A stretch of DNA of 64,000 nt from Rhizobium oryzihabitans (GTDB taxonomy: Bacteria > Pseudomonadota > Alphaproteobacteria > Rhizobiales > Rhizobiaceae). The notes beneath the pieces are model-generated. The model saw only the letters and a list, made by a program, of their open reading frames with translations, was not told the origin of the DNA and searched no databases. Every line of letters starts with the position of its first letter. Positions within the stretch are counted from its first letter, which is position 1. Shown here piece after piece: positions 63,056 through 64,000 of this stretch. Location: contig NZ_CP048632.1 in assembly GCF_010669145.1 (NCBI RefSeq), positions 2,180,001-2,244,000 on the forward strand, given 5' to 3'. Position numbers and translations under genes: made by a program.

Positions 63056-63673
63056 ATGAAGATAAACGGCCAGAGTGTTTCACGTGAAACACAAGAGAGG
63101 CTCGAGCATTTTGTCGAGCTTTTCAAGAAGTGGAATAAAACCACAAATCTGGTGGCGCCTTCGACTCTTACTGAGCTTTGGAGCAGGCACGTCGCTGACA
63201 GTGCGCAGATTTTCCAGCTCTCCCCTGCCCCTCAGAAATGGATAGATCTGGGTAGCGGCGGCGGATTTCCCGGCGTCATCACCGCTATTTTTCTTGCGGA
63301 GCTTGGCGAAGGCTGGGTCGATCTCGTTGAAAGCAACAATAAGAAAGCTGCATTTCTGCGAATCGCGCTAAAGGAAACCGGCGCGAGAGGCTCTGTTCAT
63401 CCGGTCAGAATTGAAAAAGCGCCCGAATCCGTTAAAAACTGCGATGCCGTTTCCGCAAGAGCGCTGGCTGAGCTGGATCTGCTTTTCGACTATATTCACC
63501 CTTGGGCGCGGAATAATCCAAATCTCAAGGCCTATTTTAATAAAGGCCGGGATTATGATTCCGAAGTGCAGAAAGCACATGGCCGCTGGCAGTTTGATCT
63601 GATAAAACATCAGAGTGCCATTGAGGCGGATTCTGTTGTTCTTGAAATCAGAAACCTCATTTTGAGGCACTGA
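63056..63673 (+). CDS. rsmG: 16S rRNA (guanine-N7) methyltransferase RsmG
   Basis: Methylates G527 of 16S rRNA. 205 aa. SAM-binding [37 protein letters not shown]. The N-terminus [16 protein letters not shown] includes VSRET, encoded by a perfect parS. It stands between mnmG and parA, as in many bacteria. Confidence 0.96.
   Translation: MKINGQSVSRETQERLEHFVELFKKWNKTTNLVAPSTLTELWSRHVADSAQIFQLSPAPQKWIDLGSGGGFPGVITAIFLAELGEGWVDLVESNNKKAAFLRIALKETGARGSVHPVRIEKAPESVKNCDAVSARALAELDLLFDYIHPWARNNPNLKAYFNKGRDYDSEVQKAHGRWQFDLIKHQSAIEADSVVLEIRNLILRH
63076..63091. other. Perfect parS site (5 of 5)
   Basis: tgtttcacgtgaaaca, 16 of 16 to the bacterial consensus, extended to an 18-bp palindrome by flanking g and c (63075-63092). 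Lies within codons 7-12 of rsmG, 0.6 kb before parA. Confidence 0.95.
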
Positions 63674-63691
63674 CGAACTGACCAGGTGCGG

Positions 63692-64000
63692 CATGAGCTT
63701 TGAAAAAAACCGGATAATCGCAGTTGCAAACCAGAAGGGCGGCGTGGGTAAAACGACGACGGCCATCAATCTGGCTACCGCGTTGGCGGCAATTGGCGAG
63801 CGCGTGCTGATCATCGATCTTGATCCGCAGGGCAATGCGAGCACAGGACTTGGAATTGACCGTAAAGAGCGTAAGCTCTCGTCCTACGATCTTCTGGTAG
63901 GTGATAACACCATTGCCGAAGTTGCGGTCCCGACAGCGGTTCCAAGCCTCGATATCGTTCCTTCCACGATGGATCTGCTTGGCTTCGAGATGCAGGTCGC
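63692..64000 (+). CDS. parA: Chromosome partitioning ATPase ParA (3' end outside window)
   Basis: First 103 codons. Deviant Walker A AVANQKGGVGKTTTAINLAT with signature Lys, then VLIIDLDPQGNASTGLGI. ATG at 63692. Together with the five parS sites it identifies the ParABS system. parB is expected just beyond the window, not seen. Confidence 0.97.

Overview
The window is a gene-dense, high-GC stretch of core chromosome from a member of the Rhizobiaceae, almost certainly the genus Agrobacterium (A. tumefaciens/radiobacter complex). The main evidence is the acid-sensing pair chvG/chvI next to pckA, the trpF-trpB-trpA-accD-folC order, ActS/ActR, and a TsaE-kinase fusion followed by a MurU-type gene. 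No rRNA, tRNA, insertion sequence, prophage or CRISPR array was seen. The genus call is from recognised gene order and protein sequence, not from a database search.

The organising feature is the replication origin. The 407-bp gap between the kinase-regulator gene (leftward) and hemE (rightward) at 56248-56654 is AT-rich and holds several DnaA-box-like 9-mers; in alphaproteobacteria the chromosomal origin lies beside hemE. Five copies or near copies of the centromere site parS (consensus TGTTTCACGTGAAACA) lie at 42024, 45899, 54782, 61097 and 63076, and parA begins at the right edge. The right half is therefore the ori/ParABS segregation domain. Four of the five sites have one arm changed so that a GANTC (CcrM methylation) site is created.

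Layout. 1-5.9 kb: truncated hrpB, the redox regulators actS/actR, mmcB and an L,D-transpeptidase lipoprotein. 6-11.3 kb: malate synthase G, a DUF1402 protein and hslVU. 11.5-16.2 kb: a his operon (hisB, a DUF2628 gene, hisH, hisA, hisF, hisE) ending in coaA. 16.2-18.9 kb: a BON/LysM protein, arfB and pckA. 19.2-24.6 kb: chvI-chvG-hprK, then PTS EIIA and HPr, then ahcY behind a palindromic operator. 24.8-36.8 kb: a DivL-like pseudokinase with Tyr in place of the phosphoacceptor His, a TsaE/sugar-kinase fusion, murU, addB, addA and trxA. 36.8-42 kb (leftward): trpF, trpB, trpA, accD, folC. 42-48.4 kb: a DUF45 metalloprotease, phaZ, an FAH-family gene, a nitroreductase and gyrB. 48.5-52.5 kb: an overlapping cluster of XRE regulator, Smr protein, MltA-like protein and Tim44-like protein, then fxsA and secB. 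52.6-56.2 kb (leftward): the regulator of PEP synthase/PPDK, maf, aroE, coaE, dnaQ. 56.6-64 kb (rightward from the origin): hemE, hemJ, rho, mnmE, mnmG, rsmG, parA.

Three genes (addB, addA, phaZ) are each broken by an apparent one-base loss in a G/C run. This is either sequencing error or real decay; reading across the lesion restores the full family-like protein in every case. I did not find a wholly new gene system. The most interesting signals are the origin/parS architecture, its coupling to GANTC sites, and the regulatory palindromes.
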